Positions 18,543 through 27,837 of a stretch of DNA of 64,000 nt are shown in pieces; positions within the stretch are counted from its first letter, which is position 1, and every line of letters begins with the position of its first letter. Position numbers and translations under genes: made by a program. This stretch comes from Saprospiraceae bacterium. Lineage in GTDB: Bacteria; Bacteroidota; Bacteroidia; Chitinophagales; Saprospiraceae. Location of the stretch: contig JANQPA010000018.1 of the NCBI GenBank assembly GCA_028285545.1, positions 1-64,000 on the forward strand. The letters are read 5' to 3'. The notes beneath the pieces were generated by a model. That model saw only the letters and a program-made list of their open reading frames with translations, was not told the DNA's origin and did no database searches.

Positions 18543-18613
18543 GTTCAGCGTTTTGGGTTTTGAGTTCAGGGTATACTAAGCTAAGCTCTGAACGCTGAAC
18601 GCTGAACTCAAAT
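18543..18613. terminator. Hairpin of the GTTCAGCG repeat family
   Basis: GTTCAGCG and TGAGTTCAG on the left pair with CGCTGAAC and CTGAACTCA on the right. The first 17 bases equal those at 11227-11243. It separates convergent genes and can terminate both. Confidence 0.6.
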
Positions 18614-18626
18614 CGGTTTTCAGGAA

Positions 18627-19973
18627 CTAAAGTAGATCCGACTCTTCTGTTTCATCAAAGTGAATGATGATGTCGTAATGTGTTTTCAACCTCAATTCAT
18701 AATAGTAATTCTCAGGGTTGCCCACAAAAACAGAGCCAATATTTAAAAAATTGGTATTGGTAATAATCACAGCATTTAAGGCTGAGCCCCCTTCCAGGCT
18801 TGATAAATCGAGTATGAAATTATCTGGATCAGCATGATAAAAGTAGAAATTGAGAGAGTTTACTAAGGGATCCTGCGTGATCACATTCCTTCCTAGTCTA
18901 TTGCTAAAAGCCGTAAAAGCACCTTTGCCAAAACTGAAGCCAATAATTTGGTAGGCTTCTCCTAATTTATTTTTCAGATGGAACCCCATAGCTCCTCCCA
19001 ATCCGTAATTAATATTGTTGGCCACATGATTATTATGTGCCCAGGAGGCAATTTGGGTAGTAGTGCCCAGGTAATCCAAAAGCCAAAGTTGGTTTTCTGC
19101 CATAAATTGGTCTCTTAGATTTCTGCTACTGGGATCAGAGTTTGAAAAGCGGACCTCCTCTGTTTGGACAATATTTCTGGCCAGTTGAAGGATGAGTTGA
19201 AATTCCTTTTCGGAAGAATTTTGAATGATCAACTCTTTTTCATTTTCAATTAGGGCATAACTTGAGTCTACACTCTTTTTTATTCCCTCGCGATAAGCTC
19301 CTGCTACTTGTCGATAATAATCAGGATCTAAATTTTGATAACCGGTTAATAGGCGGCCTACTTCATCTTTTAAGTTGGCATCAACGGAGGTCAATTTTTC
19401 TAATAAAATTGGAGCATTATTGAAAATGATTTGAGTATCATAACCCCAAAACTGAATTTTATCCTCTTCAGCCTTGTCCAGATTATAGTTTTTCATCCAC
19501 TCCAGCAAATCCCTCACCTCAGAGGTTTGCCAGGTCCAAAAAAACATTTTTTCCTTCATTAATTTTTCAAGATTGCCCTCCCCTGTCAACACATAATCAT
19601 TAAAAATTAAGGCTTCCGCAAAATCCATTTCAAAGGCAATGGCCTTAAATCCGTGTTCTTCAACTAAATAGCGGAAAATTCGATCCTTCATCTCAAAAAA
19701 CTCCTTGGTGCCGTGGGTCGCTTCTCCCAGGCCAACGATACGTGCTTCTCCTAATTGATTTAATGAACTCAATTCATCAAAGGGAAGATTGGGATTAGAC
19801 CCACTTAGTGGAAAAGCATAATCATTGATGTCATTGACTACATTTTGTTGATTAACTGTAAGTTCAACCGGTTCCGGTCCAAAAATGTCAGATTTATTAT
19901 CGGGTCTTTCGAGACAGGACGTTAACATTAGGGACAAAACACAGCTTGTCAGGATTAATTTTGATTTTTTCAT
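18627..19973 (-). CDS. Erythromycin-esterase-family lipoprotein (copy 1)
   Basis: The ATG at 19973 gives a clean lipoprotein signal (MKKSKLILTSCVLSLMLTSC), better than the ATG at 20000. The body matches the EreA/EreB-like fold: GLGEATHGTKEFFEMK with the conserved His, AFEMDFAEA, FFWTWQTSEVRDLLEWM and SWAHNNHVANN near the end. In Ere enzymes the conserved His opens the macrolide lactone ring. This subfamily in Bacteroidota is exported and its substrate is unknown, so antibiotic resistance should not be assumed. The next gene upstream is a close paralogue with the same orientation, so this is a tandem duplication. Confidence 0.85.
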   Translation of the reverse strand: MKKSKLILTSCVLSLMLTSCLERPDNKSDIFGPEPVELTVNQQNVVNDINDYAFPLSGSNPNLPFDELSSLNQLGEARIVGLGEATHGTKEFFEMKDRIFRYLVEEHGFKAIAFEMDFAEALIFNDYVLTGEGNLEKLMKEKMFFWTWQTSEVRDLLEWMKNYNLDKAEEDKIQFWGYDTQIIFNNAPILLEKLTSVDANLKDEVGRLLTGYQNLDPDYYRQVAGAYREGIKKSVDSSYALIENEKELIIQNSSEKEFQLILQLARNIVQTEEVRFSNSDPSSRNLRDQFMAENQLWLLDYLGTTTQIASWAHNNHVANNINYGLGGAMGFHLKNKLGEAYQIIGFSFGKGAFTAFSNRLGRNVITQDPLVNSLNFYFYHADPDNFILDLSSLEGGSALNAVIITNTNFLNIGSVFVGNPENYYYELRLKTHYDIIIHFDETEESDLL

Positions 19974-20139
19974 AATAAGTGGGTGTATTCTGTTCATCAT
20001 AGATCTTAAAATTTAAACTATGGCAAACTTCATTTTTAATCAATAATTAATACATCAACTGCTCAAATTATGGATAAAAGTTGCTGTGACAGTCCAATCA
20101 AACTCAATCCTTTTTTTGATAAAATTTCTAAAGACAAGG

Positions 20140-21483
20140 CTAAAGCAAATCCGAATCCTCTGTTTTATCGAAGTGAATAATAATGTTGTAATACCGTTTA
20201 AGCTCAATCAGGGCATAATAGTTGAGGGGTTCTCCATCGAAGGTGGCACCTATTCCAAGAAATCGAGTTTTTTTATTAATTAATTTACCTAAATCGGATA
20301 ATCTGGGTAAGGTCGATAGGTCTAGAATAAAGTTGTCAAAATCAGCATGGTAAAAATAAAAATTGAAAGAGTTCAGAACAGGGTCCTCAGAAATAACATT
20401 TCTTACCAGGCGGAAATTATTAAAGGCTGTAAATGCTCCCTTACTAAAGCTAAAAGCAATAATTTGATACTCGTCGCCTAAATTTTGTCTCAGATTATAG
20501 CCCATGCTCCCTCCTTTGCCAAAATAAATATTATTAGCCACATGGGAGTTATGCGCCCAGGAACAAATTCGGGTATCCGGACCTAAATAGTCTAATAACC
20601 AGAGTTGATTTTCGGCCATATACTGATCTCTTAAATTAACACTTTCCGGTATATTCTGATCGTAAATAGTTGCTTCTGCTTGAATAATGTTGTAGGCCAA
20701 TTGCCGGATGAGTTGATATTCTTTTTCAGAAGTCTTTTGGATGATCAATTGCTGCTGGTCTTCAATTAATTGGAGTAAGCTTTCTACATCATTTTTTATT
20801 CCATTTCTAAATTCCTCCGTTTTATCCCTGTAATAACCAAATTCCAATAATTGAAAAGAAGAGGTAAGGATTTTTGCCTGCCGATGGAGGATGGAATCAA
20901 TCCCTTCTAATTTTTCTATTAAAAATGGAGCATTATAAGTGTTAAATTGTGTATCAACACCCCAAAACTGAATCTTCGCCTCATCCACCCTACTCTCATT
21001 ATACTCTTTCATCCATTCCAAAAGATCCCTTACTTCAGTAGTACGCCAGGTCCAAAAGAGCATCTTATCTCTCATCAGCTTTTCAAGATCCCCCTTTCCA
21101 GTCAATACATATTCATTAAAAATCATGGCTTCCGCAAAATCCATCTCAAAGGCGATGGCTTTAAAACCATGTTCTTCGACCAGATATCGGAACAAGCGAT
21201 GTTTCATTTGAAAGAATTCCTTGGTCCCATGAGTAGCTTCTCCAAATCCAACAATACGTGCTTCTCCTAATTTATTTAAAGGACTTAATTCATCTTTGGC
21301 TAAGTTATGTTCAGCCCCACTGATTAGAGATGCATATTCATTTACATCATCAACAATGTTTTGCTGGTCTAATGTAAGTTCAAAAGGCTGTGATGAAGGT
21401 TCGTCAATTTCAGTTTTTTTCAGACAAGCATTCATCAATATTAATAAAAGACAGGAAAGAAAAATCAGATCTATTTTTTTCAT
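20140..21483 (-). CDS. Erythromycin-esterase-family lipoprotein (copy 2)
   Basis: A lipoprotein signal (LLILMNAC) is followed by the same landmarks as the downstream copy: GFGEATHGTKEFFQMK, AFEMDFAEA, FWTWRTTEVRDLLEWM and CSWAHNSHVANN. The two proteins align along their whole length with conserved spacing, differing mainly in the middle and C-terminal parts. They are about 165 bases apart and probably form one transcript. Retention of all catalytic-looking residues in both suggests both are functional and may have diverged in substrate. Surface location is inferred from the lipobox. Confidence 0.85.
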   Translation of the reverse strand: MKKIDLIFLSCLLLILMNACLKKTEIDEPSSQPFELTLDQQNIVDDVNEYASLISGAEHNLAKDELSPLNKLGEARIVGFGEATHGTKEFFQMKHRLFRYLVEEHGFKAIAFEMDFAEAMIFNEYVLTGKGDLEKLMRDKMLFWTWRTTEVRDLLEWMKEYNESRVDEAKIQFWGVDTQFNTYNAPFLIEKLEGIDSILHRQAKILTSSFQLLEFGYYRDKTEEFRNGIKNDVESLLQLIEDQQQLIIQKTSEKEYQLIRQLAYNIIQAEATIYDQNIPESVNLRDQYMAENQLWLLDYLGPDTRICSWAHNSHVANNIYFGKGGSMGYNLRQNLGDEYQIIAFSFSKGAFTAFNNFRLVRNVISEDPVLNSFNFYFYHADFDNFILDLSTLPRLSDLGKLINKKTRFLGIGATFDGEPLNYYALIELKRYYNIIIHFDKTEDSDLL

Positions 21484-21574
21484 AATCAGCGGGTGTTAAT
21501 TGAAAATTTGGCCTACTATCCTCCTTTTGTCCTCAGTCTTAATTTACAAAACATAAAGCAACGAAAGAAAAAAC

Positions 21575-22492
21575 TCAAAGTCGTACCCAATCGGCTTCTG
21601 CAGCAATGTATCCAAAGGCGGACCAGTAAGAAGTACCGACTATTTTCTCAAAAATCATTTTGGCTTTTTCTCTATCTCCATTATAATAATGCCAGTTGGC
21701 TACTCCATAGCCCTGGGTTACTAAGTTTAAAAGTTCATCAGGATCTTCATTTTCCAGATTTAGCAATTCTGTAGGTTTAATTTCTCCTTTATACATCAGG
21801 AGGCGTTTGAAATAGGCATCATTTTCTATGATTTCCATGTCGGCAGAAATCTTTTTTAGCAGCTCATTGGCTTTGGTCTTCTCCCCTATCCTTCTATAAC
21901 TCATGTACATCCAATCAGAGGTGGCGACCAGTAGATCATTATTATCTGAGTACTTCATGCAGTTTTTGTAAATGGGGAGGGCGGCATTAAATTCTCCCTT
22001 CAAATAATGAGCCAATGCCCAGTGATAATAGATGTTGAAATGCAGGTTACCAAGAGGTTTGTTTATTTTATTGGGCAAGCCATCAGGTTCAATTTCAATG
22101 CCTCGATTTTGGGCCAGATCGGCGGCTTTGCGAAAATCTTTAATGGCCTTATCAAATTTTCGGATGGAAATGTAACGATGTCCGCGATGGCGATACAATT
22201 CAGGAGAGTCAGGGTGCTTTTTAATTCCTATCGAAAATATTTTGATGGCCTTTTTGTAGTTTCCAAGATAGGCAGTACGTCTGCCCAGCCAGATGATATT
22301 GTCCAAATCATCCGGATCATCGGCAAAATTTTTCTGTGCTTCTTCCAGTTTTTGATCGTATTTGGCCTGGGTACTTGCACTCAGCTTCATAGGGTAAAGC
22401 TTACGGCCATCCAGGGATTTGGCTTCTGGCTTTTGAGCAAAGATTGAGATGGAGGTGAATAAGAGAACTGAGAATAGGATTTGTATCTTCAT
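21575..22492 (-). CDS. Exported TPR-repeat protein
   Basis: The ATG at 22492 starts a normal signal peptide (MKIQILFSVLLFTSISIFAQ); the frame from 22519 would need a TTG. Several TPR-like helical pairs follow, for example YLGNYKKAIKIFSIGIKKHPDSPELYRHRGHRYI and FDKAIKDFRKAADLA, then a region with LKGEFNAALPIYKNCMKYSD. It is a probable periplasmic protein-interaction scaffold without catalytic motifs. It lies between the esterase pair and the CsgG-like gene, all minus strand. The function is unknown. Confidence 0.75.
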   Translation of the reverse strand: MKIQILFSVLLFTSISIFAQKPEAKSLDGRKLYPMKLSASTQAKYDQKLEEAQKNFADDPDDLDNIIWLGRRTAYLGNYKKAIKIFSIGIKKHPDSPELYRHRGHRYISIRKFDKAIKDFRKAADLAQNRGIEIEPDGLPNKINKPLGNLHFNIYYHWALAHYLKGEFNAALPIYKNCMKYSDNNDLLVATSDWMYMSYRRIGEKTKANELLKKISADMEIIENDAYFKRLLMYKGEIKPTELLNLENEDPDELLNLVTQGYGVANWHYYNGDREKAKMIFEKIVGTSYWSAFGYIAAEADWVRL

Positions 22493-22531
22493 TTTTTTGA
22501 AGAAAGATACAAAAAGCAAAGAATTGTTTAG

Positions 22532-22559
22532 CTCTGGATGAAAAAGATTTACATCCAGA
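22532..22559. terminator. Short stem-loop after the CsgG-like gene
   Basis: TCTGGATG at 22533-22540 pairs perfectly with CATCCAGA at 22552-22559, with an 11-base loop. It follows the minus-strand CsgG-like gene, but no immediate T-run is present, so its role as a terminator is uncertain. Confidence 0.35.
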
Positions 22560-22574
22560 ACTATGATTACCGAT

Positions 22575-23507
22575 TCACTGATCCTTCACCACATCCCCCT
22601 TCTTAAAATCAGCCCCCGAAACAACTGTACAAATGGCGGCTTTGCCATCCCCTACGGTATTGTCAGCTACTTTGATTTGACCAATTTCTTTATCAATGGT
22701 GCCCAATTCAAGGCCGGTATCTGGATCTATTAATTTCTCTCCTGGTCGGAAGACTTTAAAAGTATCGCCTATTTTCACTCCGTCATCTGCACCACTGTTG
22801 ATGTAGACCTTGTCTCCCTGCATAATGACCACCTTGGCTTGCCAGGGAATACGTTCTGCATCTTTATCAATCAATTTTATAACGCTTTCCACGGCTTTAC
22901 GGGCCGCTTTTCCTACGATGGATTGATCAAAACTTTTTTGATCTGAAAAATTATATTTGCGCGTATTGACACCCAGGGAAGTAGCGGCCTTTTCCTCTCG
23001 TACATCGTCAGCAGTCAAAATCTCTCCTGTAGTGACGCTTACTATTCTTAAATCAATAGCAACCGTGGCCTTATTATTGCCAACTTTGAGACGTGCTCCT
23101 GGAAGCCTGACATTTTTATTATTTCGGCTATATCCAAATTCCGATACCACTCCGAATACAGCCAATTCAACCCCAAGAAGCTTACCTACCGCAACAGCCG
23201 TTTCTTGTGTTACCGCTCCGCTTTGTTGAAATCCTTGCTCCTGGATGATGGCATCGATTTTGGAGCGCTCCATTACTCGGTAGTTTCCAGTTTTAACCAA
23301 TTCTGTAATGACCATTTCCATAACTCCCTCTCCTACTGTTTTGTAGCTAGCCCATCGGTAATTGCTACTAGATTGATCATTAAACATCAACACTGCGATT
23401 CTTTTCTTCCTACCTTGTTTTTCTTGTGCCTGAATGGAAAAAGATAAGGAAAGGCCCATTGCCATTAATATTCCATAGAAAAGCGGTTTTCTCAATGAAT
23501 ACAACAT
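22575..23507 (-). CDS. CsgG/HfaB-family protein
   Basis: After a signal peptide (ending SFSIQAQ) the protein shows the CsgG fold: RIAVLMFNDQSS, EGVMEMVITELVKTGNYRVMERSKIDAIIQEQGFQQSG, GKLLGVELAVFGVVSEFG and IDLRIVSVTTGEIL. The C-terminal ~90 residues add a flexible domain (WQAKVVIMQGDKVYINSG), which resembles the beta-rich extension seen in CsgG-related proteins. CsgG forms outer-membrane secretion channels for curli subunits, but no curli subunit or chaperone gene is nearby. The N-terminus lacks an obvious lipobox Cys, so the anchoring typical of E. coli CsgG may be absent. A TAnnTTTG box is upstream. Confidence 0.8.
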   Translation of the reverse strand: MLYSLRKPLFYGILMAMGLSLSFSIQAQEKQGRKKRIAVLMFNDQSSSNYRWASYKTVGEGVMEMVITELVKTGNYRVMERSKIDAIIQEQGFQQSGAVTQETAVAVGKLLGVELAVFGVVSEFGYSRNNKNVRLPGARLKVGNNKATVAIDLRIVSVTTGEILTADDVREEKAATSLGVNTRKYNFSDQKSFDQSIVGKAARKAVESVIKLIDKDAERIPWQAKVVIMQGDKVYINSGADDGVKIGDTFKVFRPGEKLIDPDTGLELGTIDKEIGQIKVADNTVGDGKAAICTVVSGADFKKGDVVKDQ

Positions 23508-23538
23508 CAGATTTTTAGTTTTTTGGTGATTGTTGTCC

Positions 23539-23546
23539 CAAAGATA
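23539..23546 (-). promoter_or_regulatory. -7 promoter element (TATCTTTG) of the CsgG-like gene
   Basis: On the minus strand TATCTTTG fits TAnnTTTG and lies about 32 bases before the ATG at 23507. No good -33 element is visible. Confidence 0.45.
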
Positions 23547-23615
23547 AGGTTAAATGAAATGGATGAAAAGGAGAGTTAAGTGAAAATGGAAAAATAATGG
23601 ATGAATTGGTTAATT

Positions 23616-23980
23616 GCAGTCTGGTAGTTGTCGTATGGCATTAAGTTGTGTAAACTTTTTCAAATTTAGACAATAACTTATTGGCCTTATAATTAGGTCT
23701 TTGTGTCGCAGCTACGCCGCTCATTTTTGCCTATTTTCCTGCCTTGGGTTAGCACCCAAGGCTTATACTTGACACCGCTACGCGGTTTTATTTTGCTGAT
23801 ATTAAGCCGCATGGCGGCGATAAACATCAACCTTGGGAGCTAACCCAAGGTTTTTTAGTCAATAACTCATCCAGCGGCGTAGCTGCGACACCCACAGAGT
23901 TTTGTAAATAGAATGTGTCCACAACTTAAGGTCACTTTTTGTCTATAACTCTATGTCATCCAACAATTACTAGACTACTA
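23616..23980. repeat. Nested inverted-repeat element of about 365 bp
   Basis: This gap is one layered inverted repeat. The outer arms 23616-23650 and 23919-23980 match imperfectly (GTCTGGTAGTTG against CAATTACTAGAC, and TTAAGTTGTG against CACAACTTAA). Inside are perfect 19-bp arms at 23703-23721 and 23873-23891. Then come two near-identical self-palindromes, CCTTGGGTTAGCACCCAAGG at 23742-23761 and its inverted near-copy at 23831-23850, and finally two small GC-rich hairpins (CCGCTACGCGG, CCGCATGGCGG). No open frame of note is inside. It looks like a non-coding mobile or REP-like element. Confidence 0.7.
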
Positions 23981-23984
23981 TTAC

Positions 23985-25910
23985 CTATTTCACCAATTCA
24001 ATCATTGCAGCTAATTCTTTGATGGTATCCTCTGAATTCCCGTCGAAGCCCATTCCAAAAAACCGGACATGTCCCCTGGCATCAATTACAAATTTTGCAG
24101 GAATGCCTTGAACGCCGAAGGACTCCACCACCTTAGCATCCAGATCTAGGGGAACATTAAAATTGTAATTATTTTGGCTTAAAAATTTATTCACCAACTG
24201 CTTTTTATCGCTTGCATTTTCCCATGTGTTAATGAACAAGAAACTGACAGTATCATCTTCTTTATACTTATCCACTAACTTTTGCATACTTGGGAAAAGT
24301 CCAATGCAAGGTTTACACCAGGTAGCCCAAAAATCGATGACCACTACCCTACCCTTAAGATCACTGAGTTTGACGGTTTCCCCTTTTTGATTGACTAGAG
24401 AAAAATCAGGTGCGGGCTCATCAATCATTTTCTCTTTTAATTCCTTTTGGTAGGCTTTTAAATTTTCCTTTTCTAAAAGAGCAATGTGCTTATGGTAAGC
24501 TGACTCTAGTGTGTTATTGGCTAGGAACAATCGTTTATAAGCCTTTTTCATGTCAGGAGTGGCTTTGTTTTCCTGAATTAATTTCGCGATTAAAGACTCA
24601 GCCGTTTCGGACTGTCCATTTTTTTCCAGGTAAGTGACATGTCTTTCATATCGATCTGGAGCAATGACAGACAAATTTTGCAGTGATAGCTCCGAATATT
24701 TTAAAGCCTCTTGAAAATTCCCGGACTTATATTGGATCATGGCATAAGAATCAGCCATCATACCGTATTGATCCTTTAATTTTTCTTCCCATTGAGATGG
24801 GGTTAAATGGATGGGCTTGTAATAGTTTAGATTATCTAACTGAGATTTTTTAAATTCCAGAGCATTGCGGCAAAGGGCTGCAGCTGCTTCTAAGTTTTTA
24901 CTCTTGCTATCTAGGCCATTACCTGCCAAATGCATAGCAATAACATGGGAAGTTTCTGCTATTTGTTCAATATCATTTGTAACCTTATTGTACTTATCAA
25001 ATTTTTCCCATTTTTCGTTTTTACCGTAAGCCAAAGCCAGTTGATTAGCCATCAAGCTCAGCATTTGAATATCTGAATCCTTGGAAGGGTCTACAATTCG
25101 TTCCAACTTTGCAAAAATTTGCTCCATCTTATCCAGGTCCCCTCCTGTTTGGAAGAAGGATCTCCTCAGTTCTTGTTTTGCTAACTGGCCATTGGGAAAT
25201 TTTTTCAGAATTCTTTTTTCCAGTTTGGCAGCTGATTCCCGATCCAGTAAATAACCATACAGAAAATAGGCGGTGGTAAGGCTTTTATCACTTCTTCTCT
25301 TTTTGCTGAATTCATCAGCCATTCCCTTTACCAATTCCAAAGCTTCTTTGTTTTGATATCGAGCAGCCGCTGATCCAAATATCGAAGCGTATTGAGGATT
25401 TGATTGGGATTTAGGAAATTCCTGAAACTCCTTTTTCATCAATTCCATCCCCAATTCAATGTCTCTTTCTAATCCCAGCATTCTATAATAACTGTAATAA
25501 GCCATTCCTTTCCAAAACAAGGACCCAACCTGTATGTCAGAATCATTCTTAGCATAAATGAAGGTAGAATATCCCTTATCTTGGTTATTATCTATAATGG
25601 AGCCATCTTGGTTTTGAATCTTTAAAAATAAAATTTTTGTATTGGGTCTACTGGAAAGAACACCATGTAATTTACTGCCATTTCTCTGCCATTTAATGGT
25701 TTTAGCATATTGGCCGCTTTCTTCTACAAGGTAGGCTGTAATTTGAAAGGAAGTGGAAGATTCTAAGGTAGATCCTTCCAGTTCATAGCTGAACCGCAAT
25801 TCTTCTCCAGCTAGAGGTTTTTCGGGAAAAAACTGGAGTTTTTCCTGGGCAAGGATTGATTTTGCAGAAAATAATGTGATGTAAAAAAACAGTAAATATT
25901 TCACCTTCAT
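23985..25910 (-). CDS. TlpA-type thioredoxin-fold protein with TPR-like middle region (copy 1)
   Basis: The 641-residue exported protein has three parts: an N-terminal beta-sandwich-like domain (about 20-135, starting FFPEKPLAGEELRFSY), a helical TPR-like middle (about 140-490) and a C-terminal TlpA/ResA-like thioredoxin domain with the active-site WCKPC at 531-535 and the cis-Pro in GIPAKF. It probably acts as a periplasmic disulfide reductase or carrier. The next gene upstream encodes a paralogue with the same three-part layout, starting 10 bases before this gene's ATG, so the two are likely one operon. The substrate is unknown. The N-terminal domain may bind a partner. Confidence 0.85.
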   Translation of the reverse strand: MKVKYLLFFYITLFSAKSILAQEKLQFFPEKPLAGEELRFSYELEGSTLESSTSFQITAYLVEESGQYAKTIKWQRNGSKLHGVLSSRPNTKILFLKIQNQDGSIIDNNQDKGYSTFIYAKNDSDIQVGSLFWKGMAYYSYYRMLGLERDIELGMELMKKEFQEFPKSQSNPQYASIFGSAAARYQNKEALELVKGMADEFSKKRRSDKSLTTAYFLYGYLLDRESAAKLEKRILKKFPNGQLAKQELRRSFFQTGGDLDKMEQIFAKLERIVDPSKDSDIQMLSLMANQLALAYGKNEKWEKFDKYNKVTNDIEQIAETSHVIAMHLAGNGLDSKSKNLEAAAALCRNALEFKKSQLDNLNYYKPIHLTPSQWEEKLKDQYGMMADSYAMIQYKSGNFQEALKYSELSLQNLSVIAPDRYERHVTYLEKNGQSETAESLIAKLIQENKATPDMKKAYKRLFLANNTLESAYHKHIALLEKENLKAYQKELKEKMIDEPAPDFSLVNQKGETVKLSDLKGRVVVIDFWATWCKPCIGLFPSMQKLVDKYKEDDTVSFLFINTWENASDKKQLVNKFLSQNNYNFNVPLDLDAKVVESFGVQGIPAKFVIDARGHVRFFGMGFDGNSEDTIKELAAMIELVK

Positions 25911-25920
25911 AATATCGGAT

Positions 25921-27837
25921 TTACTCTCCTTTTAATATTTCAATCTTTGCACTGAGGTCCTCCACCAAATGCTTAATGCCTTTAAAGCCTTCATCTTTAA
26001 AACGGATTTGGCCGTTCTTATCCAATACAAACTTGGCGGGTATACCATCAACGCCAAATTTTTTGGCTACTTCATTTTTCTGGTCTAATAAAACATGGAA
26101 GGAATATTCTTCTGTGGCTAAGAATTCACTTAGGGAAGAAACCGTTTCCGATTCGGATTCCCAGGCATTAATAAACAAAAATTCTACTTCCAAATCATCC
26201 TCATATTGATCCACTACCTGCTGCATCCCTGGAAAGGCTGCCAGGCAAGGAGAGCACCAGGTAGCCCAAAAGTCGAGGATAACCACCTTACCTTTTAGAT
26301 CTGCTAAATTTACTTTTTCTCCATCCAGGTTCATCAAGCTAAATTCTGGCGCAGCTTTGTTAATCATCTTGTTTCTTAGCGATTCATAGAGGTGTTCATT
26401 GGATTTTCTTAGTAGCAGTTCTAGCTCTTGCTGTCCTGCTAATTCTTTATACCTGTCTTTCATCCTTTGGGTAGCTCGATTATTTTTAATCATTGAGGCA
26501 AGGATGCGTTTGGTCTCTTCTTCGTTGAATTGCAAATCAAAATAGAGGGTATACCGATCGATTATCTCCAATTTGGGGCGAGGTTCATTTTGCAGAGCCA
26601 ATTCCTGATATTCCAGCGCCTCTTTTTTATTGCCTAGTTTATATTCCACAAGAGCATAAGTATCCAGGATTGCGGCTAAATTGGAATTCAACTTTTCCTT
26701 TTCTTGAGGATATTTTGAAGCATTAAAAGAAGGATTCTCAATTTCCAATTCAATAACCTCTTTGGCAATGATGGCCCATTCTTTAGCTTGTTTTAGGTTT
26801 TTAGCAGGGAAATCTACCCCACCTCCTACCAATTCCCAGGCCATAACATTAGCCTGGCTGGCCAGGTTAGAACGATTTTTTGAGATTTTGGCATAATGGA
26901 AAAACTTGTCCGCATCATTGGGCAAATAAGCATTTGCCATTACCAGGGCAGCATCTTTTAAAGCAAATTTCTGAGACTCGGTCTGGTTAAAATCCTTTTG
27001 CAGTCGATTGAATATTTTTTCTTTTTCCTTTAAGCTGGATGATTCATAGAATTGCTGCTGGATTTTATATTCCATAACAAAACTAGAGGGGAAAGATTTT
27101 TCGATTTTTTTCAAAATCAGATCCGCCGTTTCTTCCTTTTTTAATAATTCTGCTAAAGAATAAGCCAGGTTAAGTTCCATTTCCCGTGGATTTTCTTTTT
27201 CCGACAGTTCTTTAAGGTGAGCCCTGGCTTCATCCAAAGCCTCCAAATCTCCCAATTGCAAGGCCAAGCTTGTAAAAGTGAGAAAATACACGAAATTATT
27301 TTGGGACTCGGGATATAGGCGGAATTCCTCTTTAAAGGCCTCAAAAGCCTGTTCTCCACTATGACTTAAGCCCATATAAAAAGCATGAGTGATTTTACTA
27401 AGTCCTTTTTGTCCCATTGCTCCCTGAACCACTTCTTCTTTGTCAGGCCGGTAAGTCATAATGCTGTAACCTTTTCGGTTAAAAGCATCCATTCGTTTTT
27501 GATTATTAGAAAACAGCACTTTGAGCAGTTTCGTCTTTGAGGTGCTGTGAATTACTCCACGGAAAATTTTACCTTCTTTTTTCAAAGGAATATTTAAAAA
27601 TCTGGGTTTGGGGACAGGAATTTGAAAGCTATTTTCCTCAGGGTACCCATCCTCCAAAAAATATATGGTGGCATTTATTTTTTCAGAACCCTTCAAAACC
27701 GTCTTAGCAGGATTATATTCTATAATGATTGAATCTCCAGGGCTTGGTTTTTCGGGATAAAAGGAAAGGTTTTGTGCATTTAATACCCATGGCATTAAAA
27801 AAGAGAAAAGGAGGAAAAAGAAAATTCTGACCTTCAT
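25921..27837 (-). CDS. TlpA-type thioredoxin-fold protein with TPR-like middle region (copy 2)
   Basis: The ATG at 27837 begins a signal peptide (MKVRIFFFLLFSFLMPWVLNAQ) and is preferred over 27906. The layout equals the downstream paralogue: a beta domain opening SFYPEKPSPGDSIIIEY, a long helical middle, and a TlpA-like domain whose active site is WCSPC (WCKPC in the other copy), with GIPAKF as the cis-Pro segment. The differing residue between the two cysteines usually alters redox potential in this family, so the pair may have separate roles. Their tight spacing (10 bases) indicates co-transcription. Confidence 0.85.
   Translation of the reverse strand: MKVRIFFFLLFSFLMPWVLNAQNLSFYPEKPSPGDSIIIEYNPAKTVLKGSEKINATIYFLEDGYPEENSFQIPVPKPRFLNIPLKKEGKIFRGVIHSTSKTKLLKVLFSNNQKRMDAFNRKGYSIMTYRPDKEEVVQGAMGQKGLSKITHAFYMGLSHSGEQAFEAFKEEFRLYPESQNNFVYFLTFTSLALQLGDLEALDEARAHLKELSEKENPREMELNLAYSLAELLKKEETADLILKKIEKSFPSSFVMEYKIQQQFYESSSLKEKEKIFNRLQKDFNQTESQKFALKDAALVMANAYLPNDADKFFHYAKISKNRSNLASQANVMAWELVGGGVDFPAKNLKQAKEWAIIAKEVIELEIENPSFNASKYPQEKEKLNSNLAAILDTYALVEYKLGNKKEALEYQELALQNEPRPKLEIIDRYTLYFDLQFNEEETKRILASMIKNNRATQRMKDRYKELAGQQELELLLRKSNEHLYESLRNKMINKAAPEFSLMNLDGEKVNLADLKGKVVILDFWATWCSPCLAAFPGMQQVVDQYEDDLEVEFLFINAWESESETVSSLSEFLATEEYSFHVLLDQKNEVAKKFGVDGIPAKFVLDKNGQIRFKDEGFKGIKHLVEDLSAKIEILKGE

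Noticed and set aside
18627-21483. Macrolide-resistance locus
   Set aside because: Both proteins are lipoproteins of the distant Ere-like branch; motif presence alone does not show macrolide hydrolysis, and no other resistance genes are nearby.
22575-23507. Curli secretion locus
   Set aside because: Only the CsgG-like protein is present; no curli subunit, nucleator or chaperone gene is nearby.
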